Assembly: GCA_964007475.1 (NCBI GenBank)
Contig: OZ023273.1
Span: 115,987,812 to 116,051,811 of the forward strand
Reading direction: 5' to 3'
DNA length: 64,000 nucleotides
Source: Hybos culiciformis
Lineage: Eukaryota; Arthropoda; Insecta; Diptera; Hybotidae
Under the pieces are notes generated by a model, which saw only the letters and a program-made list of their open reading frames with translations, was not told the DNA's origin and ran no database searches. The stretch's first letter is position 1. Every line of letters starts with the position of its first letter. The position numbers and the translations under genes were made by a program. This document shows positions 29,579 to 43,590 of the stretch, piece after piece.

Positions 29579-32500
29579 ATAAAAAAAAACATGAAAAAAA
29601 AAAAAACAGATTATGTACAAATATAAATCTTTAAAGTTTTCTACTTGACATTGTTGATCAACTTCACATGTGGTCTCAATTTGAATATATATAATGAAAT
29701 AACATTCAAGTCAATAAAATAGATAACGTTTTTTTTTTTTTTTTTTTTCAAGAATTGAATAAAATGTCTAATAATTTGTATTTCGTATAATTTCATTTAG
29801 ACAATTTAATTTGAATTATTATCTTTATGGTTTGGTTTGAGCATCAACCAACTGTTAAATTGCATAAATTTAATATTATTTAAAGCTCTGAAAATAATTT
29901 TTTTTTTCTAGTATTTGATGAAATAAGGCTTGTCACATAAATAATGTATTATTTGTTGGTTTATATAAAAAATAAAAAAACAGACAGAAAACTGTTGAAG
30001 TTTATTAAAATATTTTGATCTATATATCTTTTAATCCAGTACCGTCTATTATTTGGCATAATCTAAACATGTTAGATATTGAGGGGCTCAGTTATTAGGA
30101 TAGGGGAATAGGAGCATTAAAATATTTTTAACTCATTATGTTAAAAACTAAAAAGAATTGAGTTTGGAACGAAAACCAAACTTTGACTTTCTTTGATACT
30201 GAACTACACTACTGAATTTCTAATTTAAGTTTAAAAAAGAAGTAGACGGATATTCACTTTTTTTTAGGAAAAAAAAAATTACTAAAATTACAAAACAACT
30301 TCCAAAGACTTTTTCCATATAAATTTTATTCATATTAATTTGTTTTATCCAAATATCAATTGTTGATATTTCAACTTGACGGACATTAAGAAAAAAAAAT
30401 AAAAATTAAATTAATATTGAAATAAAAAAAAAAAAATAATTTTTTCAGATGGTCTTTAGAGATTTTGTAATGTTAAATCGTTAGGGCATCAGCTTAAAAA
30501 TTTTCTAAGAATATAAGTATTTTTATTTTTTTTTAAAATTAGGTCAGCATGTTTTTAAAATCAATGGAATAAAAACAACATTCCATTTATTAATAATATT
30601 ATGCTTTCTTGATTTAATAAAATTCAGCAGAAAAGCAGAAATTTAATTCTTGTAGGTTTTTTTTAATTTTTTTTTTAGCTTTAAAAACTTACACTAAGTC
30701 AAGTTCGCCCAAATTTTATTTATTTAACTTGCAATATTATTTATTTTACGTATTTATTTATTTTTAATGGAATTAATTTTGAATGAACTTGCAATTGATA
30801 GCAATGAAATAAAAAATTATTTTTTTTAAGTAGGCAATTTATCAGGCCAATGGAAGAAAATACTAGATTAACTTGGACGTATTTTTATTTTGAATTTTTT
30901 TTCAATATATAGATAATGAACTTTAATTAAGTCAAACTTTCATAATAGATTGACATTACATGGTCATTAAATAAACATTATATTATTATTATATATATAT
31001 ATTATAATCGAGTTTTACCACTTAAACTGCATATCTGTGGCATATTATCTTAATACGAGTATCATAGTACTGTTTCTAAGTTCCCGATCTGGTTTAGTTA
31101 GATTTGGTTTAATATAATATGACTTTAGGCATATTATATTCAGTTCTCTTACATTAACTACACTTTAATATAGAAAATATATTTAATATATACCTAAATT
31201 TGTATAACGCAAACAGAAAAAGTACATATTCGATAAACTAAGTTAGTATCAACAAAATTTATTGATAAATTAATCGTGATTTACATAATGTGATTTACAT
31301 AATTATAGAATATCTTTATGTGTTATATATGAGTTCATATTTATGTAGATTTTTTAATAACTTTATTCTTTGATCAGAACATTTATTTCGAAAAGAAAAG
31401 AGATCAAAAAAATTTTTTTTTTAAATTGTTAGAGTCATATGAATTTTTTGTTACCTAATTTTTCTTCTTATTGATATTATCAGATTTCTGACACTTGATA
31501 GAAAACTAGTATAATTAATTCATAATTTATTATTTGATACTAATCAATACTAGTTATAAATTTTATTAAATAAAAATTCCAAAAGAAAATCTAAATATTA
31601 ATGTTTTAATTTTTCCTGTCAGCATATTAAAATTATTAATGAATTTCTTACTACTTATGTACTTCCAGACGACTTCATATCTTTTAATTAACATTAGGTA
31701 TAAATATTTAGATAATAATAAAAATATATAATATATACATATAATAATTGTAAACAGCGGTGAAGATTTTAGTTAAAATATAAAACAAACACCTCGATTC
31801 AAGATTATGTTTCATGATTCACGTATAAAAAGAAATTTTTTTTTTTTTTTTCAAATTTTTAAAACTGGAAAAGATGAATAACTGATAATAAAGTCAAACT
31901 TTTTTTTTTTTTCTGTTGTTCGAAAATAATGTTCTAAAAATCTAAATCTACTATATTACATTAAAATCTTCATGTAAAAAATATTATCTTTTACAATTCT
32001 TATTTGTTATTTTTTGACTTACTATATAAGCTTCACAAGATAATCTATTATGTTGTCGGTTGAACATATTACTTTTATCTATTAAAATTGGATTTGAGTA
32101 CAATGAAAAAACATATATTATATACATAGACACATATTTTTTGAGGAAAACAAAAATTAATGTAGAAAAATAATTTTAAGTCATAAAAATGCCATTCAAA
32201 ATATAAAATATAATTTCTGTACAAAAAGATATCACAAGAAAGAAAAAAAAAGTTATAATAATAAAATGCACCAGATAATCTTTATATGTGCATTTTATTT
32301 ATGATTTTACATATTATTAAGTTCTTCATAATACAAAAAAAAAAAATTAAGTTAAATTATCTCATACACGAATCTTATACATATATATGTATTATGCGTT
32401 TTAAGTGTATTATATAGGATAAAAATGCATTGTTTAAGTTTATTTCATATATATATTTATACGTCTTTAAGATAAGTAATAAAAGTAAAAGTTATAAGAA

Positions 32501-35500
32501 TGAGCTAAACAACATTGTACTATGCTTTATATAAAGATATAATGTAGATATTTTTTGTGTTTTTGTCTTAATGCCCAGATGGTCTTCTTATGTTCATCGC
32601 ACTTCTATGTACATTCAAAAATTGTGAAATGATGTATGATAATGTATCTATGTTTACGTTTTATATATAAAAAATAAATTTATCTTTTCTCTTCTTATGT
32701 AGGCTATAAGTTTAAATTTATTTAGGATTTTCCAGCAGTTGTTTAGAAAGGAAATTAATAATACTTTATATCTAGGCTTGGGGTTTTATCTTTAAACCCT
32801 GTGAGTTCACTGTGGGCTATTCCAAACCTGTTATTTACTCTTATTTTGTAATAAGTCTAAGATCTAAAATAAAACTAAAAAATAATTAATCTAATTTTTA
32901 ATGAAACACATACGTTGTTTTAAAAGATATAAAATATTATTGATAATTATATATAAAGACATTACACGTATATCAATGCGTAGTGCGAAAGAAGACCTAT
33001 ACTGGTGATATTATTTAGAAAAGAAAAACTGGAAAACTATTTCAATTTTATAATAGCAAGATATGTATAAAACTATTCTTTTGTGTTTTTTTCAAGTTTT
33101 AGTTTTTTTTTTACATTTTTATGAAATTTATTTTTCTTTTAATATACTTGAAATATTTTTTCATGAAGACAAACTGTATATTGCAAATGTTTAGAAAAAT
33201 ATTCCGGAGATCATCAATGTAAACTTTAGTGAATGTTTATTAGAAATTTTTTGTTCTAAAGTATATTTATATATTGAGTGCGTTTAGATATTATTATCAC
33301 AAAATAATTCTTTATGACTTAATATTGCAAATAAATTTAATTTCTAATAAAAAAACACAAAACTTCTAACTAAAATTTGATTTATTTTACATATTATTAT
33401 TTTACATATTTTATTATGAAAACTTGCTTTTCATAAGGATTTCGTTTAAAGTAAAAATTCCTCAAATACTATTTTATAGAATACAACAGAATTATAACAA
33501 TTTTTTTCGAGTCTGACACCTACTTTTTTGCAGAATCATTAAGTGAAACTTAAAAAATGATGACAAAAATAAGATACAATATGCATTAAAATGTCATTTA
33601 AAACAAAATAATGTTTGTAAATAATATATTTTTAAATGAATTTTATAAGATGAACTGAATAGAAAATATATAATATGCAACTAAACAAAGTAAAAAAAAT
33701 AAAAAATAAAATAAATAAACAAGTATATTACTTATGATGAATTTTAAAATTTTATTTTTCATGTTTTTAAAGTATATAAAGGGAAATTCAACTTGGAAAT
33801 AATATTAAATTTTTCAACTTAATCTTTATGGCAAATTTTCTAATGAATCAAGTGCATAAATATACAAAATGTCAGAGTTATGTCAATTTGTTATTTTTCT
33901 ATAATTAGAAAGAAAAATTAATTACATTTTGCCAACAGTTGTGAGAAAATTGCAATTATTTTAATTTATACTTTTAAAAATATATTTATTTATTTTATTT
34001 TTTCAAAGTGAAATATTTTTTTAGAATTATTATTGAAAGTGGATGTAATGCATGTTGATTTATTTAAGACACATATTCTTTTTGTATATTTTAAAAAAAA
34101 TTGAAATTGAAAATTATTTCAAATTTTTAATCCAAAGCAAATTTTCGGAACTTTAGAAATAAATTTGAAGATCCTTTTTGTCCTTATAATTTTTTCTGAT
34201 TAATCATAAATCATTTTTTGTGTTTCTAACAAGAATTAAAGTTATTTGCATAATATTTCTATTTACATCTATAGCTATATATATTTGATCTATCTTTACT
34301 CTACAACATTATGAAATAATATTTTCCTTTGTAATAAAGATAAAATTCATATTATATTACTTATGCAAATTTACAGGAGTTTTTTTTTTTGTTATATATT
34401 CCTAATGTAATCACAAGCGAACTATTCAACAAGGAATATAGTCATAAAATTTTTTTTTTTAATAAAAAAAAATTTAATCCTTTTTTTTTGTGTAAATTTT
34501 TATCATTTATAGAGTTGGTTAAAATTATAACACTTTGTTTGAATCGATTTCCTTATAGTTTTGTTACATAACTTGACAGATCATTTATATGTATAAATAT
34601 AAGTTAATTCAAATATGAGTTATAATTTTATTTATAATTATCAAATTATATTTTCTATTCGATAATTAAAAACCTACACAAAACAAAATGCATTGTACGT
34701 GCATGTTGTTATATAAATAAAAATAAATATTGTTATGTAATTTAAAAATCATCAAAATAATATCTATCTAAAATTTTAAATATTATTTATCTTTCAATTT
34801 AAATTTTCTTTTGCTAATTTCTTTCTATTTTTTTTTTTTATTATTATAGTAAATTATATAAAATTAGTGCAAACTATCAAGTAATTTACTTCCTTATAAT
34901 CATAATTTGAAGGAAAATTATGTTAAACGATATTTTATTTATTTTTTAATGCATTGAACACGAACCAGACAAATTTTTAGGAAAGAAAAAAACCATAAAA
35001 TTTTTTTTGCAGTCAACTCACATATGTTTTTCTATTATGTTAGTCATTTGTATACATTAGAAAATTTTATAATGATAAAGATATAGATAAATGTAATGTA
35101 CCTAGGTAGAAATAATTCTTCAGGCAAAATTATATTTTATTTTGAAAAGCACTCCTATATATAAAAGCGTTAAATATATATTCGATTTTCCACATATAGT
35201 GAATGCAAAATAAATTGTACTAAATAAAATTTTTGAATTAAATCTAGAACTAAAATATACAAATTTTAAAAATTCTTAAATTCTTAACTTGGTTTATTTC
35301 AAAGTACTTATTAAAACTACAGTAGCAATATTGTCTTTATAATAGGTCGCAATAAGCTCGATAGGATTTGCTTTAAATTCTAAACAAACTAAAATCGAAT
35401 AAATTAGAAATATAATTTATGATTTTTATACATTTTTAAAAGAAATTTGCAAGTAATTTATCACAACAATAGTATTTTTATGAAATTTTAATAACTTCTG

Positions 35501-38500
35501 GAATATTAAAAAAAAAAATTCTGTGAAGGAATTGCATAATGGTCAATATTAAGATAAATTTTTTTTTTATTTACTTTCATAACTTCGAACTATATTTTCA
35601 TACCATGTGCCCAACTGTGCATAGAAATTAAAAGAAAAAAATAAAAATAAATAAATTAAACAATAGGTATAAAATAAAATATTCAGTCAGTTTGGTTTTT
35701 GAACTGCATTAAAGAATTAAATTCACTTCTCTTGCAAATTTAAAAACTTCTTTTTTGTGTAAATTTAAATAACTTCTTTTTTGTGTAAATTTTATCGATC
35801 TTATTTTTGTTATTTAAAAAAAAAAAAAAAATGGCAATAAATACTCCTGGTGTATAAAAACAAATTTGTTCATTGGAGACTCATAAAAAAAAAAGTATCA
35901 TTTTTAAATAAAATATGCAAACGAAAGTTGTTGCTCTGCGATGCGAGTGAATATATTTTCATTGTAAAATTACATTATTGGATGTTTAAAATAAAGCATT
36001 ACATATTTTTATTATGCATATAGTTATAAACTAAAAAATAACAACGGAATTTAATAGGAAATTTTGAAGGCTACCTTTAGTTTAGAGTTATGCTGAACAA
36101 ATAAAAAGAAAAAGAAATTAGTATAGAAAATAAAATAAAATGTGAAGTTTGCTTTATTTTTATATAAATATTTTTTATGCTTCAGCGTTTTGGTTAAATT
36201 TTTCTTTAAGACAAAAAAAAATTAATTTTATTCATTTATGCCAAAAATAAGAATTCTTCAACAGCTGATAACTGAATTCATTTATTCAGTGTAAAAGGTT
36301 TAAAATGTCGTTTTAAAATAACATTGAATTTCATACCACCAGTTCAAATATAAAATCTCTTACTTGCAATGAAGTTTTGGACCTATATCACAAAGCTATA
36401 TCGTCTTTAAAACTTTCGAGTGTAGAACGTACGAGAACAGAACAATAAAATTGAAGGTTATATTTTAGCATTTTTAAGTTTGTTTTTACAAGAAAATAAA
36501 ATCTATAATGGTAATGTTGGTACAAAAATATCTGATGAAAAATAGGTTTTTTTTTGGTCCAATGAGTAATATTATATGTTTATTTTGAAAACATTAATAA
36601 ATTTGGAAAGAAAAGAGTGAAAAACAAGAAGTTTTATAAATTAATATATATTTATATACTATAGGTATCGTTATGATGTTATGATTATATATTTAAACAA
36701 ATGAAAATAAATTTAGATCGTTAGTATGTATCAAAAATTATTAATGACATAAAAACATAAAACTATGTTGCAAGATCATAATGTATATTTATAATAAAAT
36801 AAACAAACAGTATTAATAAAATAAAATATATTGTTAGTTTGGAATTTTTCGGAGCTACAAATGTTAAGTTCTTTTTCTGTATTAGTGATAATAATTTCAG
36901 ATGATATTGTCATTATTTTCAAAGCAATAAAAATCAATAATGGAAAGGGTTTGCTTTTGTAATAATATTTTTTGCTGACATGTGAATTAGTAAGCCAACG
37001 ATTCTATTTTTTTACAATATAGAGCTTAACAATTGTAAAATTTTCATATACATAGTTCGAAAACATTCCTTAACTTTACAGAAAAAAAAATGTATATATT
37101 TAATTTATGGATTATGCAAATCTCAAATTTTCAATTTAATAATCAATTAATCTTAAAAATTTGCTTAAATTTTTTTTCTGTTTTTAATTAAGATAACAAC
37201 CAAACATTTATTTTTCTTCAGAAGTGTAGAAGGAAAATTGTCAATAAAAATAATAGAAAAAAAAATGTATATTTTGAAATACATATTACATATTTTTTAT
37301 ATTCTTATTTTACGATTCATTTGTATGATAATTCAAACTCCACCCGTGTTTAATATTTGCATAAAAATGGGCCAAAATAATTATGCAAGAATTTTTTTTT
37401 CTTTTTTTTTTATTATTTTATTTGATTAAGAAGTGTAGTTTTTGAAACAAACATAGTAAATAATAATAATAAACAAAAAAGCATAATAGGGAATTGAATA
37501 AATAGAGTAGAGTTCAATTTAATGATCCCATATATTTTTTTTTATCAATAAATGATTGCCTTTTTTGAATGTAAAGTGCACTCTTATTATATTTTCTGAT
37601 TGCAAAGAATAGAAATTTTTATTGTAAGCTCCATTTTAACAAATTTCTAATCATATACTTATTTAAATTCGAGATGATGGAGAATTATGAAAAGCCAAAA
37701 AAGGTGAACTTATCTACAACGGATAAAATTCTGTAACTTAATAAAATTGTATTCGAAGGAAACTTTTTTCTATTTGTCAAAATTAAAGATAAAAATGTCA
37801 CTTAAAGAACTATTTTTTGGATCACAATAGATATTAATAAAATTTGATCCTCGAATTTTTTTTACGTCCAAGACCTGATTTGATTGATTGAACAAAAATC
37901 CACAAATTGTAAGAAAAAAGAGCGCGAAGATAAACTATATTTAAAAAAGATGATATATACGATTGGGATAATCTCAGTAGTTGTAGAGATCGACACAATC
38001 ATCGTAAAAAGTTCAATTAAAAAAAAATAAATAAAAAATGAATACAACAAATAGACGAAAGTGTAAACTTTATTAGACGACAGTATGATTAATTTTCAAA
38101 AACAAAACCATATATTAATCATTCATTCAACTTTATGTTAGTTATGATTTTATTTACCATTAATAATAAAAAAAACACTTTTCTGTTTTTTCTTAAGGTC
38201 ATTTACAACAATTTCATTTGTTCGAAAAAATAAATTAAAATTTTAAATTTATAGGCAAATTAAAATAAAAAAAAAAAAACTTGATATGCATCATTGCAGT
38301 TCAAAATTTTGCTTTAAAGTTCAACATGACATCATATCAGCAGCAAGTACTTTTTGATATATACATAAATAACAACATAGAATAATATTCACAATATAAA
38401 TGTCTAGATGCAAAATGCATTCAACATATACATAAAATATCATAAAAATCAGTAAAAAAAAATAACCTCTAATTGCATGATCAATCTCAATTCAAAATAA

Positions 38501-41500
38501 TAGTTTATTTAAATAAATATGATATTTAAATTTTATTGATTATTGTAGTAATTCTTTTAAAATATATTTATTTATTTAGTTTTTTTTTTTTTTAATTTAA
38601 TTAATAGGATTGTGTTGTTCAAAATTTTTGAATAGAATTAAAGGAATTTGAATTAAAAAAAAAATCCAATCAAATGTTAATTAACAAAAATTCTAGCTAT
38701 TTTTTTTTTATGTTAAAAATTAAAGTTTTTAGCTGATTCATAAATATTGGCAATATTGGCAATTTTTTATATTATTTTATTTCACATAGTTAATTTTAAC
38801 ATAATGGCTATAACATTTTATATTATTTTTGATATTCATTTAATACGAAAAAATTTAGTTGATTATTTTTGAAATGTAAATAAACACAAACTATGTAAAT
38901 TAGTGTAATAATAGTTATTTATAGTTTGTGATATAAGTCTTCTTATATAGTTTTTATGTCATCTGACATTGTTTGGATTACGAATTTGGTAAAATATAAT
39001 AATCATAAATATCCCATAATTGATATCTTAACCTTGTTATGTACATACATTGCGTAAGATTTTTACAAAAATATATCCTAGTAAAAATTCATTTCAAGGT
39101 TTTATTAAAATATATTATATACATAATAAATTTCAAAATTATTTTTTGGCGCCAATTTTATATCCAGCTGATTGGATTGTGTTGTAAATAATCCAAGAAA
39201 AAAGGTCAAAAACTATGAATCCTTAGAGATTTTAACAAAAAAAAAAATAAATTTTTTTCTTCAAGGACATTATGTTTTTAGCATGACAAATCATAATTGT
39301 TGTCAGTTCCGTATGCCTTTGAAATTTTATCTTATTCACATTTTTGAATGGAAAATTTTTTTTCTTCCTTTTTTCCTAAATTTTAAAAATGTGATTGACT
39401 TTTTTCTTTAAATTTTCAAATTATTTTTATTATAAATTTCACTTAAATCATATTATTTTTTATTACTTTTTCTTTTTATTATCATTTTTATATTATTAAT
39501 GTAACCTTGTGTTTTTAAGAAAATAAAATATTAATTTAATTTTTGTTCCTAATTTTATTTTTAACTATTTATTTTTTCTTGTCTTAATTTGTCGATGTTG
39601 AAAATTTTATAAATCTGTTAAAGTGTTTTTATTTTAAAAAATTTTAATGATTTGTTTTAATTGGTAATTTATTTTATTATCAAAAAACTTTCTTTTTGAA
39701 TAATTTTTATTTATAAATATTTTTGTTTTTCTTTTTTAGATAAATATTATCCAAATTAAAATAACCCAATTATTTTCGTTTCCGAGGAAGATTTGTGTGA
39801 GGAGTGCTTGCTGATAAAATAATGTCAATATTTTTAATCAAAAAAAAAATAAATAAACAACGCTTTAAGCCTTAAATCGCAGATCAATATTAAATAAAAT
39901 TATATTTTTTTTTGATAATGAGATTTAAGGGATTTAAGATTAAAAAAAAATTTTTTTTGTTTTTATTTCTTCTATGTCGTGTATTCAATGTTTTGTCTTT
40001 ATAATTCTTAGACGACTTCGAAAAGTTTGTAATGGGATTTGTGATAGGGCTACTCTTTAACGATTCGAACCCAGAAAACGCGAGTAAATTCCATGCGATT
40101 TTTGTTTATAATACCACAAAAATAATTTTAATAAACAGTTCGCGCGAACCGGCTGAATTTTTAACTAAAATACTTGAAAAGTTCATAAACAAAATTTTCA
40201 GATTTATTTTATCAACTTCAGCATTTTAGTACGAGATAAGATATTTGTTTACACTATACAACTCTTATTTTTTTAATTTTAACTGCTAATTTATTTTAAA
40301 GTGTGAGTGAGAGTTAAATTTATAAAGAGTGTGAGTTAATAGGCAAAAAAAAAAAATAATCTTAAGATAATTTGTTTATTCTCGCGTTTATTGACCAAAA
40401 TTTATCAGCTTAGCATAATTCTTGAAAAAAAAAAAATAAATAAATAAAAATTTATTCGTAAAGATCGTTATGATAATTATTTTTTTTCATATTTTTTTTT
40501 TCAGCATTTTGTTAATCTGATATCACTGCATGAAAATGTAATTCAAAACGACTATGTTTTTTAATAAGAAAAATAAAAAACATTATGTTTTTGTTTTTAT
40601 TTTATTTTAGTTTTTTCACTTCAATAATGTAAACAAATTTTATTCTCTTTTTACATTCAAAAATTTTAGTTTTTTTATTATCTTCCGAAATTTTAAAACA
40701 AATAAACAAGGATATTTGGCATTAATTTTTTTCACTTGCCAAAATAAATGGTTAAAAGTATATTATGTTTTTCTTAGTATTTTAACAACTAACAGATGTT
40801 TATGTGGAACACCTAAATTGTTGTTTAATGTTTATTAATGACAACAAGAAGAAACGAATAAAACATACCGATAATATAAAAAAACTTACAAAACTATAAA
40901 AATATATATATTTTTTTTATATTAATTGCGCGCGCGATCTTTAATTAATATCTTAATGTACTCTAAATACATTTAAAAACTAAACTATAAAGTAAAAAAA
41001 AAAAATAGTTATTTATTTGTATCTGAAAGATACACATAGAAAAAAAAAGACACAATAATAATTTTTAAGCGATAGTGACCGTCTTTATGTCTTTACAGTT
41101 TAAATAACTCGAATATACTAAAGAAATTACATTTTCTGTTTATTTTTATTGAACAAAAAAATTAAATTATATGAAAAATAAAAATCAACATAAATATCTC
41201 TCTGTAGTTTTTTTTATATATATATTCAACAAATTCGAAATGTGGTGGCATTAAGCCAACAAGTTAAGAGTTTTTTTTTTAGTGTTGTTATTTTAATGTT
41301 GCTGTTCGTTTTCTTTTGTTGTTGTTGTTATTATTTTATGATGCGGAGTTCTTCTTGCCTCACACAAAACATGTATGATGGGGATCGTTTTAAGTTGGAT
41401 TAAAAATATGGAAAGAGAATTTTTATGTAATATTTTGTTTATTATTACATTTTTTTCTTAAAATATTAATGCAGTTCGACTTTTTGTTATTTTTTTTTTT

Positions 41501-41779
41501 TTTTTATGACAATGATGTGCGGGAGGAAAATTTCTGTGAAAATCAATTCAGCCCTTTTATTGAATTGTTTATTAGGCAAATTTTTTTTTTGCTTTAAATT
41601 TCAATTTTTGATTTGTTTCCTTTTCAATAAAAAAAATGAAGGAAAGTCGGTCAGTCGTCGCAAAGTGTTTCTTTTTATGAACTTTAAACATGAAAGTATT
41701 TTTTGCAAAGCTACAATTGTTGTCAGTTGTCATGACTTTTTTGACCTTCTGATATTATGACAAATCTTTGAATTGAAGC
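29579..41779. other. AT-rich intronic sequence; no gene recognised
   Basis: Homopolymer-rich sequence with occasional short GC-containing words (for example GCGCGCGC near 40927 and GTTGTTGTTGTT-like runs near 41318-41333). A 26-bp tandem duplication lies at about 35745-35796. The small ORFs here (such as 34389-34571, 37238-37429, 38050-37862, 39172-39411 and 41506-41760) lack any recognisable domain and have chance-like composition. Confidence 0.6.
35745..35796. repeat. Tandem duplication, about 26-bp unit x 2
   Basis: AACTTCTTTTTTGTGTAAAT occurs at 35745 and again at 35771, with nearly identical flanking bases. Confidence 0.85.
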
Positions 41780-41787
41780 CGTACTTT
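41780..41787. repeat. Left target-site duplication of the 3.8-kb hAT element
   Basis: CGTACTTT directly before CAGGCCCGGATTTAC; the identical octamer follows the right terminus at 45563-45570. Eight base pairs is the duplication size of hAT elements. Confidence 0.9.
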
Positions 41788-42149
41788 CAGGCCCGGATTT
41801 ACATAACTTTACGCCCTGGGCGGTTTTTGAAAATTGCACCCTATAAATCATACCAAAAGTATTTATAATAAATGAAAAAATACTACTAAAGTTAATGTAT
41901 ATAGATCTTTTTTACTAAGTTTACTTAAGAGCAAGATTCTGAGAGGTTGAACCACCTGTGATTCACACCATCTCCGATTTGTCCCAAAAAATTACCAGTT
42001 GTTAGTAACCTTACTAAATGGTTAAATCCAAATTTTTTTGCTTCTATGTTATACCGTTCCTGTTTTATGACCTTCTGAAGGTTGCCTTTCAAATGACGAA
42101 AAGACCCGTTTTTGTAAAACATGAAAAATGTTTTTGTCTGTACATTATT

Positions 42150-42579
42150 GCGCGAACAACTTGCCATCAGTATTTCTTCTGTTATGGACTGTACCAGCTT
42201 AGACCTTTATGAAACATAGCACAAGATCATGGCAAGTCGGTTGCGCAAGGTCATTGGAGGTCGAGAAAAGTCAAGTTTTTTATGCTTTTCTCCATTTTCA
42301 AACCCGAACTACACCTTGCGCAAATGACTTGCCACTGCAAACAAGGTGTCACTAAATAGAGCTATATTAGTACTATTAATAATTGTATAAAACATTGAGG
42401 CAAGTTGAATGCGCTGGCAGTTATGTTGTGCCATAATCCCTAAATTTCCGAATTTAGGGCACATTCGGCCTCCTGTATCTCGCTGCGCGAACAATATTTT
42501 CAAACCCCACTGCCACTATTTAAACACTACTTTACTGTACTTCACAGAAAAATAAAGTTTGCTGAGGCAAGTTGAGCAG
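42150..42579. repeat. Left-arm series of 16-bp motifs in alternating orientation, about 84 bp apart
   Basis: The consensus GCGC-R-A-NNN-ACTTGCC, loosely held, occurs forward at 42150-42165, reverse at 42231-42246, forward at 42318-42333, reverse at 42399-42414, forward (degenerate) at 42485-42500 and reverse (degenerate, half) at 42566-42579. Centre spacing is 81, 87, 81, 86 and 80 bp. The sequence between motifs is not repeated, so this is not a simple tandem array. Regular subterminal motifs in DNA transposons are often transposase binding sites, and that is my inference here. Confidence 0.8.
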
Positions 42580-42735
42580 AAAAATTAAAAAAAAAGTTTT
42601 GTTTTGGGAAAATTCCTTTCCTGGGTGTAATAGATTTTGTATCTGGCAACAGCATTTTCAACAACTTCAACTACTTTTTTGTGTGACAACAGCTATTTCT
42701 AATAAATATAACGACTTTTTGAGTGCCAACACTCC

Positions 42736-43023
42736 TTGAAAACAAAGTCGGCTACTATAGATGAAATTTCAAACACAATCATAAATCTTGATGATTGTGT
42801 TGAAAAGAAAAAAATAGTGTGGGATTTTAACATCGAAAGTAAGGATAATGTCGAATACATAAGACACATTATGAGAGGTGTCCAGCAGGAAAAGGCAAAA
42901 GTAGTATCTCTGGATGCTATAAGTGAGGAAACAGCATTCTGGCTGCAAGACTGGTCACAAAAAATAGTGCCTCAGCATTACCGTGAAAAACAGCAAGATT
43001 ACTTTGGAAATATAGGCATATAA
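42736..43023 (+). pseudogene. Gene fragment in left palindrome arm (unrecognised, YFG-motif protein)
   Basis: A 95-codon open stretch. It begins MKTKSATIDEISNTIINLDD and ends with a Trp/Tyr-rich segment, ETAFWLQDWSQKIVPQHYRE, followed by KQQDYFGNIGI and a stop; similarity-like coding continues past the stop (MLVDRCIVTEVDV). The layout W-x-DWxxK-P-x-x-YRExQ-YFGK-G recalls uncharacterised multicopy proteins of invertebrate genomes often associated with transposons, but I cannot name the family. A mirrored copy exists in the right arm. The start codon, stop and lack of the rest of the protein suggest a captured fragment rather than a functional gene. Confidence 0.5.
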
Positions 43024-43120
43024 ATGCTTGTAGATAGATGTATTGTTACTGAGGTTGATGTAAAGACAAAAGGCGTCATGACCCTCACTTATATATTATC
43101 TTATATACATCTTCAATGTG

Positions 43121-43505
43121 TGCTCTGATCAGAGCTGACTAAATTTAAGTATTTTGCAATATAATTACCAGTATATTGGTACTGCAAAAATACTGCAGTA
43201 TTTTCTCATAATATACTGGGTACTGCAGGAAATGTAAGTACCAATATACTGGTACTGCAAAAATACTGCAATATGTACTGGTACTATAAAAAAAATTCAG
43301 TACCAATAGTAAGTATATTAGTATTATTATATTGGTACTGAATTTTTTTACATATTGCAGTATTTTTGCAGTACCAGTATATTGGTACTTAAATTTGCTG
43401 CAGTACCCAGTATATTGTGAGAAAATACTGCAGTATTTTTGCAGTACCAGTATACTGGTACTTATATTGCAAAATACTTAAATTTAGTCAGCTCTGATCA
43501 GAGCA
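43121..43505. repeat. Core of nested small palindromes at the centre of the large palindrome
   Basis: Bordered by GCTCTGATCAGAGC (43122 and 43491), itself a palindrome. Between lie many copies, in both orientations, of words such as AGTACCAGTATACTGGTACT, TACTGCAAAAATACTGCAGTA and TATACTGGGTACTGCAG. Almost any segment can pair with several others. The innermost loop is about 20 nt (43309-43329), between ATTCAGTACCAATA and TATTGGTACTGAAT. Confidence 0.9.
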
Positions 43506-43590
43506 CACATTGAAAATGTATATAAAATAATATATAAGTGAGAGTCATGATGCATTTTGTCTTTCCATTAACCTCAGTAACAATACATTT

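Noticed and set aside
42309..42503. 64-codon reading identical in both palindrome arms (also 44522-44716), and the 80/86-codon reading at 42167-41925 and 44858-45118
   Set aside because: Identity between copies follows from the palindrome itself. The readings overlap the 16-bp motif series, resemble no protein family, and the second differs in frame between arms.
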